Positions 1 to 9,020 of a stretch of 64,000 bases of DNA are shown piece after piece. The DNA comes from Candidatus Cloacimonadota bacterium (GTDB lineage: Bacteria; Cloacimonadota; Cloacimonadia; Cloacimonadales; TCS61): assembly GCA_030445745.1 (NCBI GenBank), contig JASUTE010000003.1:110321-174320 (forward strand). The letters run 5' to 3'. The position numbers and the translations under genes were made by a program. Each line of letters starts with the position of its first letter. The first letter of the stretch is position 1. The notes beneath the pieces were generated by a model that worked only from the letters and a program-made list of their open reading frames with translations, had not been told where the DNA came from and searched no databases.

Positions 1-172
1 AATAGCTTATAGAGCGATCGTATGTTTTTTCGGCTTCTGGTGGGAAATAACAGGCCGGCAATTCTCTTCGCTGCCAGTGCGAACGAATACATTCACAGCA
101 CACTCCCTGGCGTGAACAAGGATAGGAGCAATTACACTCCTGTAAATTCAATTCTTTATTATTGCAATTCAT
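1..172 (-). CDS. DUF6485 family small cysteine-rich protein (partial, C-terminus off window)
   Basis: The minus strand opens with an ATG at 172, preceded by GGAG about six bases upstream, and stays open to the window edge (57 codons). The readable peptide is rich in cysteine, with the runs NCSYPCSR and [10 protein letters not shown] followed by ELPACYFP and YDRSI. This spacing of cysteines and the ending match my memory of the DUF6485 family of short, probably metal-binding proteins of unknown function. It lies 12 bases behind the pseudouridine synthase gene, so it is probably the last or a later gene of the adk operon. The family call is from recognition and was not searched. Confidence 0.72.
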   Translation of the reverse strand, partial: MNCNNKELNLQECNCSYPCSRQGVCCECIRSHWQRRELPACYFPPEAEKTYDRSISY

Positions 173-184
173 AAAATCTCCTTT

Positions 185-1156
185 TTATTCGGTGTAAAAA
201 AACTTCTGCAGCCATTGCAAGGTATACTGCATGTCATCTGGCAATTTTGTTTCCAAATGCAAGTTTTTTTTGGTAATAGGATGCCTGAATTGTAGTTTAA
301 ATGCATGTAAAGCCTGTCTTTGCAAATGGTTGGCTAAAAGATATTTTGCCTTCTTTTTTAAATTCTCGGGCAGATAGGTTAGCGTTCTTTTCAGGCTAGA
401 GTAAACAGGATCGCCCAAAATGGGGCAGTTTATGTGCGAAAAATGGACACGTATCTGGTGAGTTCGTCCTGTTTCCAATTCTATTTCCAAGTAGGAAAAA
501 AAATCATACTTTTTCAGAACTTTATAGTGTGTTATTGCCTGACGACCAGTGTTGCTAACCGTCATTTTAGTACGATTGGTTTTGCTTCTATTTAATTTAG
601 TGCTAATCGTACCAGCATCGCTAGTGGGAATACCCACCGAAATAGCGCGGTATGTCTTTTTTATTTTCTTTTCTTGGAATAGTTGGGAAAGGAGCGCCTG
701 GGTTTTATCATCTTTGGCTACTATTAGCAAGCCAGTTGTGTCCTTATCCAATCGATGTACTATTCCGGGACGTAGATCTTCATAACCGCTAGCTAGCTCA
801 TCTTTAAAGTGATACACAAGACCATTCACAATGGTACCAGCGGGATTGCCTGCCCCGGGATGCACAACAATACCAGCAGGCTTGTTGATTACCGCCAGAT
901 ATTCATCTTCATAAACAAATTCCAGTGGGATTCGTTGCGGTTGCACTTTATTTGGATTCTGAGCTGGAATCTCTATCTCTATCTCATCTTCTGGATTCAA
1001 TTTATAGCTCTTTTTCACTTTTTGTCCATTCACACAAATCTTACCTGTGGCAATTAGTTTATCTATAAAACTACGAGAATAGAGCTCTTTTATCTGGGCT
1101 TCTGCCAAATATTTATCAATTCTACTCTGAACTTTTTTCCGATACTTTATCTTCAT
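185..1156 (-). CDS. rluD: RluD-type 23S rRNA pseudouridine synthase
   Basis: A 323-residue RluA/RluD-family enzyme that isomerises uridines in large-subunit rRNA in the cytoplasm. An S4 RNA-binding domain covers about residues 11-70 (RIDKYLAEA to the DEIEIEIP strand). The catalytic domain follows, with the family motif HRLDKDTTG at 134-142; Asp137 is the expected catalytic residue. The late block GRTHQIRVH is also typical. Length is normal for RluD. The start overlaps the end of the PAS-protein gene by 35 bases, and no later ATG precedes the S4 domain, so the overlap is accepted. Exact target uridines cannot be told from sequence; RluD is favoured over RluC by the S4 domain and general form. 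Confidence 0.9.
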   Translation of the reverse strand: MKIKYRKKVQSRIDKYLAEAQIKELYSRSFIDKLIATGKICVNGQKVKKSYKLNPEDEIEIEIPAQNPNKVQPQRIPLEFVYEDEYLAVINKPAGIVVHPGAGNPAGTIVNGLVYHFKDELASGYEDLRPGIVHRLDKDTTGLLIVAKDDKTQALLSQLFQEKKIKKTYRAISVGIPTSDAGTISTKLNRSKTNRTKMTVSNTGRQAITHYKVLKKYDFFSYLEIELETGRTHQIRVHFSHINCPILGDPVYSSLKRTLTYLPENLKKKAKYLLANHLQRQALHAFKLQFRHPITKKNLHLETKLPDDMQYTLQWLQKFFYTE

Positions 1157-1913
1157 CCTTCTGCTTTTTCTGTTTTTTCTCTATTTGAATATTTCTAACA
1201 CTTATCACAGCACCAGTTGCTTTTCCTTCATCATCTCTTACAATTGCACTGTCTAAGGTAACATGTCTTTTCAAATCTGCTATGAAAAACTGCACCGGAT
1301 CTTGTTTAGATTTTTTATCTAAAACTGTAATTACATATTTTTTTAAATTTTTTTCCAAAACTGGGGGAAGATTAGAATCTACCAAATTGGATTTTTCGAC
1401 AATACTGGGAAATACTTGAGCACATAGTTCGTTCATATAAACGATATTTCCTTTTAAATCAAGAATCATAATACCTTCCTGGGCTAGTTTCAAAAGAGCA
1501 TTGATGCGGTTATGATGCTCTACAATTTTGGCTTTTTTCAATTTATCGAACCTATACACAGCCTGCAACATTTTCTGGATAGAGAGAAATATGCTATAAA
1601 TTTCTTTATCTGTGTGTTTTTTGAAATATTCCATATCTATTTCTAAGTTGTAGCGTCCTTTAGCTATCTCGTTTAGCACATTATGTATTTCGGAAAAGGA
1701 TTTACGCATAAAAACTGGGATATAGAAAAACAGGACAACTAAAAGCAAAAATTGCAAAAAAATAGCGATGAGAACGATATTTTGAACATTCTTCACTAGG
1801 TCATCATTCTGTATTCCTCCCACCAAATTCAAAACTACTAAGCCCTGGATGAGTGTAATGAGAAATACCAAGAGTATTATTAGCCTAATTTTACCGGTAA
1901 AAGTTTGTTTCAT
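1122..1913 (-). CDS. Membrane-anchored PAS-domain protein without a kinase domain
   Basis: A 263-residue protein with two hydrophobic segments (about 8-33 and 44-68) bounding a short loop, then a HAMP-like linker, a coiled-coil-like stretch and one PAS domain (about 135-245, with GIMILDLKGNIVYMN). It ends in a highly charged Lys/Glu tail. There is no histidine kinase, GGDEF or methyl-accepting domain after the PAS fold, so it is a sensor module lacking an obvious output. Its ATG lies one base after the stop of the TrkA-like gene, with the SD in that gene, so the two are co-expressed. A role sensing ions or redox state with the RCK protein is only an inference from position. Confidence 0.7.
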   Translation of the reverse strand: MKQTFTGKIRLIILLVFLITLIQGLVVLNLVGGIQNDDLVKNVQNIVLIAIFLQFLLLVVLFFYIPVFMRKSFSEIHNVLNEIAKGRYNLEIDMEYFKKHTDKEIYSIFLSIQKMLQAVYRFDKLKKAKIVEHHNRINALLKLAQEGIMILDLKGNIVYMNELCAQVFPSIVEKSNLVDSNLPPVLEKNLKKYVITVLDKKSKQDPVQFFIADLKRHVTLDSAIVRDDEGKATGAVISVRNIQIEKKQKKQKDEDKVSEKSSE

Positions 1914-1914
1914 G

Positions 1915-2616
1915 CTATGCCTTCCCTTCTGTTTCTTTAATTAGTTTGTTAATCCTATTTTTAGGACCGATAAGGACTAATATATCACCTTCATTTACTC
2001 TGTCGTTAGCACCAGGCATATCATTTATCTTGTTTTCTACTTCGTTTTCACCCTCTTCGGTCACTGTTTCTGCTTTATATTTTATAGCCACCACATTCAC
2101 ACCTTTTTTAGTAGGAAGAGCTAATTCTTGCAAGGTTTTGCCTACCCATTCTTCAGGGACCACCATATCGATGATGACATGACCGCTGGAAAGATCGATA
2201 TATTCCAATATATTGCTAGAAATAAGCGAATTAGCCAGTTGTGTACCTATCTGTTCTTCAGGAAAAATAATATTCTGGATGCCCAATAACCGTAAAATGC
2301 GAGCATGGACTTTGCTGTCTACTTTGGCGTAAATATTGCTTATACCAAGTTTTTTCAAGATAACACTGGTAAGAACACTAACTTCGATATTATTACCAAT
2401 TGCCAAAACAACAGCATCCATATCTTGGATGCCGTGCTGTCGTAGTGCTGTTTCATCTGTACTATTAAGGTGAATAGGTGAACTAACCAGCCCAGTTACT
2501 TCTTCTATCAGCTTTTCGTCATTATCAATAGCAATTACCTCTGCACCATTTTCATAAAGCGTGGTTGCTACGGTTTTTCCAAACTTTCCTAATCCTATGA
2601 CTGCAAAACGTGCCAT
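1915..2616 (-). CDS. trkA: TrkA/KtrA-type RCK regulatory protein of potassium transport
   Basis: A 233-residue cytoplasmic RCK protein. The N-terminal Rossmann fold shows GLGKFG at residues 8-13 and an acidic residue at the end of the second strand (VIAIDND), the usual NAD(H)/ATP nucleotide site. The C-terminal half has the RCK_C (TrkA-C) form, ending in the GDILVLIGP strand. The ATG at 2616 is chosen over an upstream TTG (2637) because AGGAG sits six bases before it. Such proteins gate a membrane K+ channel subunit (TrkH/KtrB), but no such subunit is next to it here. A 49-residue membrane peptide lies directly upstream. Confidence 0.88.
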   Translation of the reverse strand: MARFAVIGLGKFGKTVATTLYENGAEVIAIDNDEKLIEEVTGLVSSPIHLNSTDETALRQHGIQDMDAVVLAIGNNIEVSVLTSVILKKLGISNIYAKVDSKVHARILRLLGIQNIIFPEEQIGTQLANSLISSNILEYIDLSSGHVIIDMVVPEEWVGKTLQELALPTKKGVNVVAIKYKAETVTEEGENEVENKINDMPGANDRVNEGDILVLIGPKNRINKLIKETEGKA

Positions 2617-2629
2617 AAAATCTCCTTTT

Positions 2630-2779
2630 TTATCCAATCCCGATTTTTTCTTCTATATAATGGGAATCAACTTTAGCTTTAGTTTCCGAAATAGCGAATA
2701 TTAAAGTTAAGTAAAGAATTGCTGCTAGAGTAAGTAATAAAAAAATAGCATTCTCTATTTTTTCAAATATTTGTTTCAT
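2630..2779 (-). CDS. 49-residue single-span membrane peptide, translationally coupled to adk
   Basis: This small open frame begins with an ATG whose bases share an ATGA with the adk stop codon (2776-2779) and ends 13 bases before the RCK gene start, so it fills the gap exactly. The peptide begins MKQIFEKIENAIF, has one strongly hydrophobic segment at about residues 11-31, then a charged tail ending YIEEKIGIG. I do not recognise a family. The 4-base overlap, fit to the gap and clean amphipathic layout argue that it is real. Its place before an RCK regulator suggests, without proof, a small membrane partner, much as KdpF-like peptides accompany K+ pumps. Confidence 0.62.
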   Translation of the reverse strand: MKQIFEKIENAIFLLLTLAAILYLTLIFAISETKAKVDSHYIEEKIGIG

Positions 2780-3399
2780 TTTTTAATTTCTTCTATAACA
2801 TTTTTGTGTATAACTTCTAACGGTCTATCAGCATCCAAATCCACAAAGCGGCATTTTTCTTTTAAAATTGGTATCACTTTTTTGGTAGTTTTATGAAACT
2901 CTTCTATCCTTTTTTCTATAGCTTCTTTCTTATCATCATCTCGTTGTACTAATTCCCCTCCACATAAATCACAAATTCCATCTTGTTTGGGCGGATTGAA
3001 AAGCAGATTATAATCTTTATGACAACTACTACAATGCCGGCGTGCTTGAATTCTGGTAATAGCAACACTTTTGGGTAATTTCAGGTTAAAGCAAATATCA
3101 ATTGTAAATTTATCCAGTAAAAAATAAGCTTGTTTTTCAGTTCTTGGAAAACCATCTAAAATGAAACCCCGAGTAGCATTTTGCAAGGCAGGTTCAATCA
3201 TCTTAAAAACAAATTCATCAGGAACCAACTTCCCTTTGTTGATAAAATCCTCTGCTTGCTTTCCTAATTTTGTCTGTTTCGCTATATGCTCACGAAATTT
3301 TTCGCCCACGTTGATATGAGGCCAACCAAACTTTTCGCTAAGCAGCTTCGCTTGGGTGCCTTTGCCACTTCCCTGAACTCCTAAAAAGATTACATTCAT
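2776..3399 (-). CDS. adk: Adenylate kinase with zinc-type LID
   Basis: A 207-residue cytoplasmic enzyme converting ATP + AMP to 2 ADP. The P-loop is GVQGSGKGT (residues 7-15), the AMP-binding block FILDGFPRT is at 79-87, and the LID carries four cysteines (C123, C126, C143, C146) that fit a structural zinc site. ATG at 3399 is chosen because it begins directly at the first beta strand; two earlier in-frame ATGs would add seven and three residues and lack better spacing from AGGGA. The stop overlaps the next ATG. A TTGACG/TAGATT promoter lies upstream, making adk the head of this minus-strand operon. Confidence 0.95.
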   Translation of the reverse strand: MNVIFLGVQGSGKGTQAKLLSEKFGWPHINVGEKFREHIAKQTKLGKQAEDFINKGKLVPDEFVFKMIEPALQNATRGFILDGFPRTEKQAYFLLDKFTIDICFNLKLPKSVAITRIQARRHCSSCHKDYNLLFNPPKQDGICDLCGGELVQRDDDKKEAIEKRIEEFHKTTKKVIPILKEKCRFVDLDADRPLEVIHKNVIEEIKK

Positions 3400-3431
3400 G
3401 TCAAACATCCCTATTTGCATATTTTATGTAA

Positions 3432-3459
3432 AATCTATTCTAGTCACTTTTATCGTCAA
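3432..3459 (-). promoter_or_regulatory. Putative sigma-70-type promoter of the adk operon
   Basis: On the minus strand TTGACG (3454-3459) and TAGATT (3432-3437) are separated by 16 bases, about 33 bases before the adk start. The -35 is close to consensus, the -10 is weaker. Transcription start is not known. Confidence 0.4.
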
Positions 3460-3609
3460 GTTTTACCTTCTTTTTAACAAATGTTTTGTAAAATAATCTG
3501 CCAACTTTTAGTTATTAAATTATTTTAGGTTGGAAGTTTGTATTTTATTTCTTGACTTTACCAAGCTAATTCACAAATTTTCTCAAAACGATAATTTGGG
3601 AGATAGACG

Positions 3610-6186
3610 ATGAACTTAAAACCGCAACCTTTTGTAAACAAAAGAGATAATTCCATAATAGCATTTTTAATCTTTGTGGGAACACTGGTGGTGTATTGGC
3701 TCACTCTGGCGCGCTCTCTTTCTTTTTGGGATGCTGGAGAATATATCACTTGTAGCAGTATTTTAGGTATACCGCACCCGCCTGGAAACCCTTTTTACAT
3801 TCTACTAGGTCGCTTTTCCACCATCTTGGGATTAGGAGTACCGCATGCTCAGGCAGTCAATTTCCTTTCCGCTGTGCTGGCTTCTTTAGCAGTTATGTTT
3901 ACCTACCTGTTTACTGTAAAGCTCATCTCGATGTGGCTGCAAAACCCCAAACAAGCGTATAAGGCATATTTAGGTGGTTTTCTGGCAGCCTTTTACACAG
4001 CTTTTTCCTATACATTTTGGACAAATGCAATAGAAGCAGAAGTTTACTCTGGACTAGCATTTATTATTAATCTTATAGTCTGGTTAACCCTGGTGTGGGT
4101 GGAAAAATCTCGCGATTTTTCTCATCAAAATATCCTTCTGCTCATTATCTACGTATTCTTTTTAGGGTTTGGAATTCACCAAACTTCCTTACAAATTGCT
4201 CCAGCTATCCTTTTCATAGTTGTATACCCTCTGCTACGAGATAACATCGGATCCAAAGAGTTTTGGAGTCGTTTAATCATCTACCTTATCTCCCTAATTG
4301 GCATCTACCTTATTTTTAATGCTGTTGGCAAACAACTCCAAATTCCAGCTCTTTCCAAGTATATGTTTGCTTTAGGCTCGGTTGCGCTTATGTACTATCA
4401 TCTAAAGGAAAAATTTCAAAAGAAAATCTGGCTTTTAGGTATTTTATTTATTCTGGTTGGACTAAGCAGCCACATTTATCTGTTAGTTCGCTCTGAACTG
4501 CAACCATTTATAAATGAAGGCAATCCTCATAATATTCCTATGTTTATAGAATATGTGCTTAGAAAACAATATGGCTCTACCAGCATGTTTGTACGCCGTG
4601 CCTCTTTTATCTATCAGCTAAAAGACCAATTTTTAAAATATTTTAGCTGGCAATTTTTCAATACTGAGGTTATAGCCTATTTCTTGCAAATTCCGCAACG
4701 ATTTGTACAGTTTTTAGCTAATCTGATAGTTACTCTGCTAGGAATTGGCGGAGCTTATTATCACTATAAAAAAAACAAACATTCCTTTGCCTATATGTTA
4801 GCTCTATTTCTTATGGCTTCCATTGCAATGGTATTTGTTCTCAACCTTTCCGATGCCGAGGTAAGAGAACGTGATTATTTCTTTGTCACAGCTTACAACT
4901 TCTGGGCAGTTTGGTTAGCTATTGGTTCTTTGGCAATAGTGAATTTCTTCCGCAAAAATAAAAAGATCTTCGGCTATTTAGCTATTATTTTAGTTATCAT
5001 GCTTCCTACCATAAATCTGTTTTCCCAATATAAAATCCACGATCGTTCTGAAGAATATATAGCTTTAGATTATGGCCAAAATATTCTAAACAGTGTGGAA
5101 AAGAACGCGATAATTTTTACAAATGGCGATAACGACACCTTCCCAGCCTGGTATGCACAAGCTGTATTCGATCCCAAAGCTACTGAATATATTCCGGAAA
5201 CAGACAATGAATATCACCCAGATAAGCAGGCACAAGAAGCTATCTCTACTGCTATGGCTTATAAAAATGAACAATGTAAGGGAATTAGAAAAGATGTAAC
5301 TATAGCTAATTTGAGCCTTCTTAATACCGGCTGGTATATAAAGCAACTACGCGATTTGGAAGGTGTGATGTTCGTATTAAGAAACCGCTCTGGTAAACCA
5401 CTTCCTATTGAAAAACAAAATGAATATATCGAAGGTTGCGAAACTATGCGCAGCTCTCCGCTCTCTCCTAAAATAGTGCCCCAAGATATCAGTCTACCTG
5501 TTTCTACCGATTTCCCTGATAAATCTTTTGTTGTTAACTTCCCTAAAGATAAAATATTATACACAAAAGACTTGGCAGTGTTACAGATAATTAAAGATAA
5601 TTATGGCAAACGACCCATTTATTTTGCCGTAACAGTAGGAGATGTGGTTGGTTTCGATAAATATCTGAAAAATGAAGGTATGGTGGATAGATTGGTAACC
5701 GAAAAAGCTGAATATAACTACGATATAGATAGAATCACCACCAACATCGATTCTGTTTATTCCTACCGCGGTATTTTTGATGAGACAGTTTACAAGGATA
5801 GAAATATGTCCCGTCTGTTGAATAACTACGGTGCTTCTTTTATGCGTGCTTCTCAATACTACCATCAACACGACGATTATGAAAATGCCATAAAATATAT
5901 GAGACGTGGCATGGATTTTATTCAGCAACAACAAAGATTTAATTCCAGTTTAGCTAGGCTTTATTTGGAATACAGCTACCAGCTAATAGAAAAAGACAGT
6001 ACCAAAGCTGCTTTCGATAAATTGGAAACAGCGGTAGAGTTAGATCCAAGTAATCAATATCTGCCAGGAATAATTTCCGAATATGCTCGGATAACAAATG
6101 ATTTTGAACGTGCTAAGCAAATATTGGAGAAAACCAATCTGGATTCTAGCTTAAAGAAAAACTTTTTTGAAAGATTAAAACCATAA
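3610..6186 (+). CDS. DUF2723 multi-span membrane protein with C-terminal TPR-like region
   Basis: An 858-residue integral membrane protein. It opens with about ten to twelve hydrophobic spans (roughly residues 16-475) and carries the family block SLSFWDAGEYI then PHPPGNPFY near residues 38-60, the acidic pair expected in GT-C type glycosyltransferases. A soluble half follows with NGDNDTFPAWYAQ, then helix-rich TPR-like repeats at the C-terminus. This is the DUF2723 (GT117) family, widespread in Bacteroidetes and relatives; known or proposed members transfer sugars to proteins or lipids from polyprenyl donors at the periplasmic side. GGGAG precedes the ATG. Its stop overlaps the uvrA ATG by one base. 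Substrate unknown. Confidence 0.85.
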   Translation: MNLKPQPFVNKRDNSIIAFLIFVGTLVVYWLTLARSLSFWDAGEYITCSSILGIPHPPGNPFYILLGRFSTILGLGVPHAQAVNFLSAVLASLAVMFTYLFTVKLISMWLQNPKQAYKAYLGGFLAAFYTAFSYTFWTNAIEAEVYSGLAFIINLIVWLTLVWVEKSRDFSHQNILLLIIYVFFLGFGIHQTSLQIAPAILFIVVYPLLRDNIGSKEFWSRLIIYLISLIGIYLIFNAVGKQLQIPALSKYMFALGSVALMYYHLKEKFQKKIWLLGILFILVGLSSHIYLLVRSELQPFINEGNPHNIPMFIEYVLRKQYGSTSMFVRRASFIYQLKDQFLKYFSWQFFNTEVIAYFLQIPQRFVQFLANLIVTLLGIGGAYYHYKKNKHSFAYMLALFLMASIAMVFVLNLSDAEVRERDYFFVTAYNFWAVWLAIGSLAIVNFFRKNKKIFGYLAIILVIMLPTINLFSQYKIHDRSEEYIALDYGQNILNSVEKNAIIFTNGDNDTFPAWYAQAVFDPKATEYIPETDNEYHPDKQAQEAISTAMAYKNEQCKGIRKDVTIANLSLLNTGWYIKQLRDLEGVMFVLRNRSGKPLPIEKQNEYIEGCETMRSSPLSPKIVPQDISLPVSTDFPDKSFVVNFPKDKILYTKDLAVLQIIKDNYGKRPIYFAVTVGDVVGFDKYLKNEGMVDRLVTEKAEYNYDIDRITTNIDSVYSYRGIFDETVYKDRNMSRLLNNYGASFMRASQYYHQHDDYENAIKYMRRGMDFIQQQQRFNSSLARLYLEYSYQLIEKDSTKAAFDKLETAVELDPSNQYLPGIISEYARITNDFERAKQILEKTNLDSSLKKNFFERLKP

Positions 6187-9011
6187 TGAAAGAAGAAATT
6201 TATATAAAGGGAGCGCAGGCTCATAATCTGAAAAATTTAGAATTACGCCTGCCACGGAATAAATTAATTGTTTTTACAGGTGTTTCTGGCTCCGGAAAAT
6301 CCTCTTTAGCTTTCGATACTCTATACGCCGAAGGTCAGCGCCGATACGTGGAATCGCTTTCAGCTTACGCGCGCCAATTCTTGGGACAAATGGAAAAACC
6401 CAAATTAGACTACATCGAAGGACTCTCGCCAGCTATTTCCATAGAGCAAAAAGCAGCTAGTAAAAATCCACGTTCTACCGTGGGAACTGTTACCGAGATA
6501 TACGACTATTTACGAATTTTATTTGCCAGAGTAGGAACACAATACTGCTATAATTGCGGAGATAAAGTGGGCTCGCAAACTGTTGACGAATTGGTCGATC
6601 ATATTATGCAGAATCCCCAAGGTACTAGAATACAAATTTTAGCACCTATCGTTCAAAATAGAAAAGGAGAACACAAAGAAGAACTTGAAGAAGCCCGCCG
6701 TGAAGGATTTGTACGTGTAAAGATAAATGGAAAAATGCGTGATCTTTCCGAAGATATTCAGTTAGATAAAAAAAGTAAACACAATATCGACATCATTGTG
6801 GACAGGTTGGTGGTAAAAGAAAATATCCGCTCTCGTATGATAGATTCTGTAGAAACTGCACTCAAGCTTACCGATGGCTTTCTACGAGTTGATTATGTAG
6901 ATGAAGATAGGCAGGAAATCCTATCTGAATCCAATTCCTGTGCTCGCTGCGGTATAGGCTACCCAGAGCTTACGCCACAACATTTTTCCTTTAATAGCCC
7001 TATAGGAATGTGCCCCGAATGTAATGGATTGGGCACCAAAATGGAGTTTGATCCCGACCTTATTGTTCCCGATAAATCCAAATCTATCTTAGAAGGTGCT
7101 GTAGCCAACTGGGGAGATTTGAATAAGAAAAAACGCAGCTGGACTCTGCAAACTCTGCGTGCTTTGAGTAAAAACTTCAAATTTTCTTTAGAAACGCCTT
7201 GGGAAGACCTTCCAACTAAAATTCAGGAGATGCTACTTTATGGTTCGCGCAATAAGCGTTTTAATTTAAAATGGCGCACTGGCAGTGGCTATGGAAGCTA
7301 TTCTACCCGCTGGGCAGGAATTATTCCTACCTTAAAACGCAGAATGGCGCAAACCAGGTCGAAATATATGCGCCAATACTATATGAAATTTATTAGTGAT
7401 AAGCCTTGCCCCTATTGTGAAGGCAAAAAACTGCGCCAGGAAAGTCTGGCTGTACGCATAGCTGGAAAAAATATTCATGATATTACTACTCTATCAATAT
7501 CAAATGCAAAACAATTTTTCGAAAATTTAAATTTGGAAGGTAATCAGAAACTAATAGCTCAAGAAGTTCTAAAAGAGATCATCAATCGTTTAAACTTCTT
7601 AATAAATGTAGGGTTACATTATTTAACCTTAAACCGCAAAGCGCCAACTCTCTCCAGTGGTGAATCGCAACGTATTCGCTTGGCCTCGCAAATAGGAAGT
7701 AGCTTGGTGGGTGTGATGTATATTTTAGATGAGCCCAGTATTGGCCTGCATCAACGTGACAACAGAAGGTTAATAAACATGCTGCAGCATTTGCGTGATT
7801 TGGGTAACACGATTTTGGTTGTGGAACACGATGAAGAGATGATACGTACTGCCGATCAAATATTGGATTTTGGCCCCAGGGCAGGTGTTCATGGAGGTGA
7901 AATAGTTTTTCAGGGTAATGTGAAACAAATTGTTAATGCCGAAAGATCGCTTACTGGTAAATATCTCGCTTCCAAATTAAAAATAAATCTGCCAGATAAA
8001 AGACGAAACCCCGATTTTAGAAAAATTATTGTAAAGAAAGCCGCACAAAACAATCTAAAAAATATCGATGTAACTATTCCTGTTGGTGTTTTCACCTGTG
8101 TAACTGGCGTATCTGGTTCTGGAAAGAGTTCCTTGATCAATCAGATCTTGTATCCGGCTTTAGCTAACATTGTGAATAAAGCTTCAAAACCAGAGGGTAA
8201 ATATGCTGGTATAACTGGACAAAAGTACATTAACAAGGTTATCGATATCGACCAACAGCCAATTGGGCGCACTCCACGCTCTAATCCAGCCACTTATATA
8301 AAGCTTTTCGATCCTATTAGGAAACTATTTGCCGAGCTTCCTGCTTCCAAAATAAGAGGTTACCAGCCAGGTAGATTTTCTTTCAATGTTAAGGGAGGTC
8401 GGTGTGAAGCCTGTCAAGGTGCCGGGGTTAAACAGATTGAGATGCATTTTTTACCCGATATTTTTGTGACCTGCGAAGTTTGCAAAGGTAAACGCTACAA
8501 TCACGAAACTTTAGCTGTAAAATACAAAAATAAAGATATTTCCGAGATCTTGGATATGGATGTACAAGAAGCGATGGAACTTTTTCAAAACGTTCCCAAG
8601 ATTGCCAAAAAATTACAGACCCTGATTGATGTTGGGCTGGAATACATTAAGTTAGGCCAGCCTTCCACCACCCTTTCTGGTGGTGAGGCTCAGCGGGTGA
8701 AATTGGCACGAGAACTAAGTAAAACTAGTACCGGTTCTACGCTTTATATTTTAGATGAACCCACTACTGGCCTACATTTTCATGATATAAAAAAACTTCT
8801 GCAAGTATTGCAAAGGCTGGTTTCAATGGGAAATTCAGTGATTGTTATCGAACACAATTTGGATGTTATTAAATGTGCCGATTATATTATCGACCTAGGG
8901 CCGGAAGGCGGTGATGAAGGCGGTAGAATAGTTGCTACTGGAACCCCAGAAGAAATTGCAGCTAATAAGGCTTCCTATACTGGCAAATATTTAAAGCCTT
9001 ATCTTAAATAA
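6186..9011 (+). CDS. uvrA: Excinuclease ABC subunit A
   Basis: A 941-residue cytoplasmic ATPase that scans DNA for bulky lesions and loads UvrB. Two ABC modules each show GVSGSGKSS (the first at residues 32-40), LSSGESQRIRLA / LSGGEAQRVKLA signatures and ILDEP Walker B blocks. Zinc modules are present: CARCGIGYPE with CPECNGLG in the first half, and CEACQGAG with CEVCKGKRYN in the second. Length is normal. The ATG shares one base with the preceding TAA (TAATG), suggesting coupled translation with the DUF2723 gene, an unexpected functional partner. uvrB and uvrC are not in the window. Confidence 0.97.
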   Translation: MKEEIYIKGAQAHNLKNLELRLPRNKLIVFTGVSGSGKSSLAFDTLYAEGQRRYVESLSAYARQFLGQMEKPKLDYIEGLSPAISIEQKAASKNPRSTVGTVTEIYDYLRILFARVGTQYCYNCGDKVGSQTVDELVDHIMQNPQGTRIQILAPIVQNRKGEHKEELEEARREGFVRVKINGKMRDLSEDIQLDKKSKHNIDIIVDRLVVKENIRSRMIDSVETALKLTDGFLRVDYVDEDRQEILSESNSCARCGIGYPELTPQHFSFNSPIGMCPECNGLGTKMEFDPDLIVPDKSKSILEGAVANWGDLNKKKRSWTLQTLRALSKNFKFSLETPWEDLPTKIQEMLLYGSRNKRFNLKWRTGSGYGSYSTRWAGIIPTLKRRMAQTRSKYMRQYYMKFISDKPCPYCEGKKLRQESLAVRIAGKNIHDITTLSISNAKQFFENLNLEGNQKLIAQEVLKEIINRLNFLINVGLHYLTLNRKAPTLSSGESQRIRLASQIGSSLVGVMYILDEPSIGLHQRDNRRLINMLQHLRDLGNTILVVEHDEEMIRTADQILDFGPRAGVHGGEIVFQGNVKQIVNAERSLTGKYLASKLKINLPDKRRNPDFRKIIVKKAAQNNLKNIDVTIPVGVFTCVTGVSGSGKSSLINQILYPALANIVNKASKPEGKYAGITGQKYINKVIDIDQQPIGRTPRSNPATYIKLFDPIRKLFAELPASKIRGYQPGRFSFNVKGGRCEACQGAGVKQIEMHFLPDIFVTCEVCKGKRYNHETLAVKYKNKDISEILDMDVQEAMELFQNVPKIAKKLQTLIDVGLEYIKLGQPSTTLSGGEAQRVKLARELSKTSTGSTLYILDEPTTGLHFHDIKKLLQVLQRLVSMGNSVIVIEHNLDVIKCADYIIDLGPEGGDEGGRIVATGTPEEIAANKASYTGKYLKPYLK

Positions 9012-9020
9012 GGAGTAGTG

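Noticed and set aside
5086..5934. Several 80-120-residue minus-strand frames inside the DUF2723 gene
   Set aside because: Shadows of a certain coding gene; no ribosome binding sites and no recognisable content.
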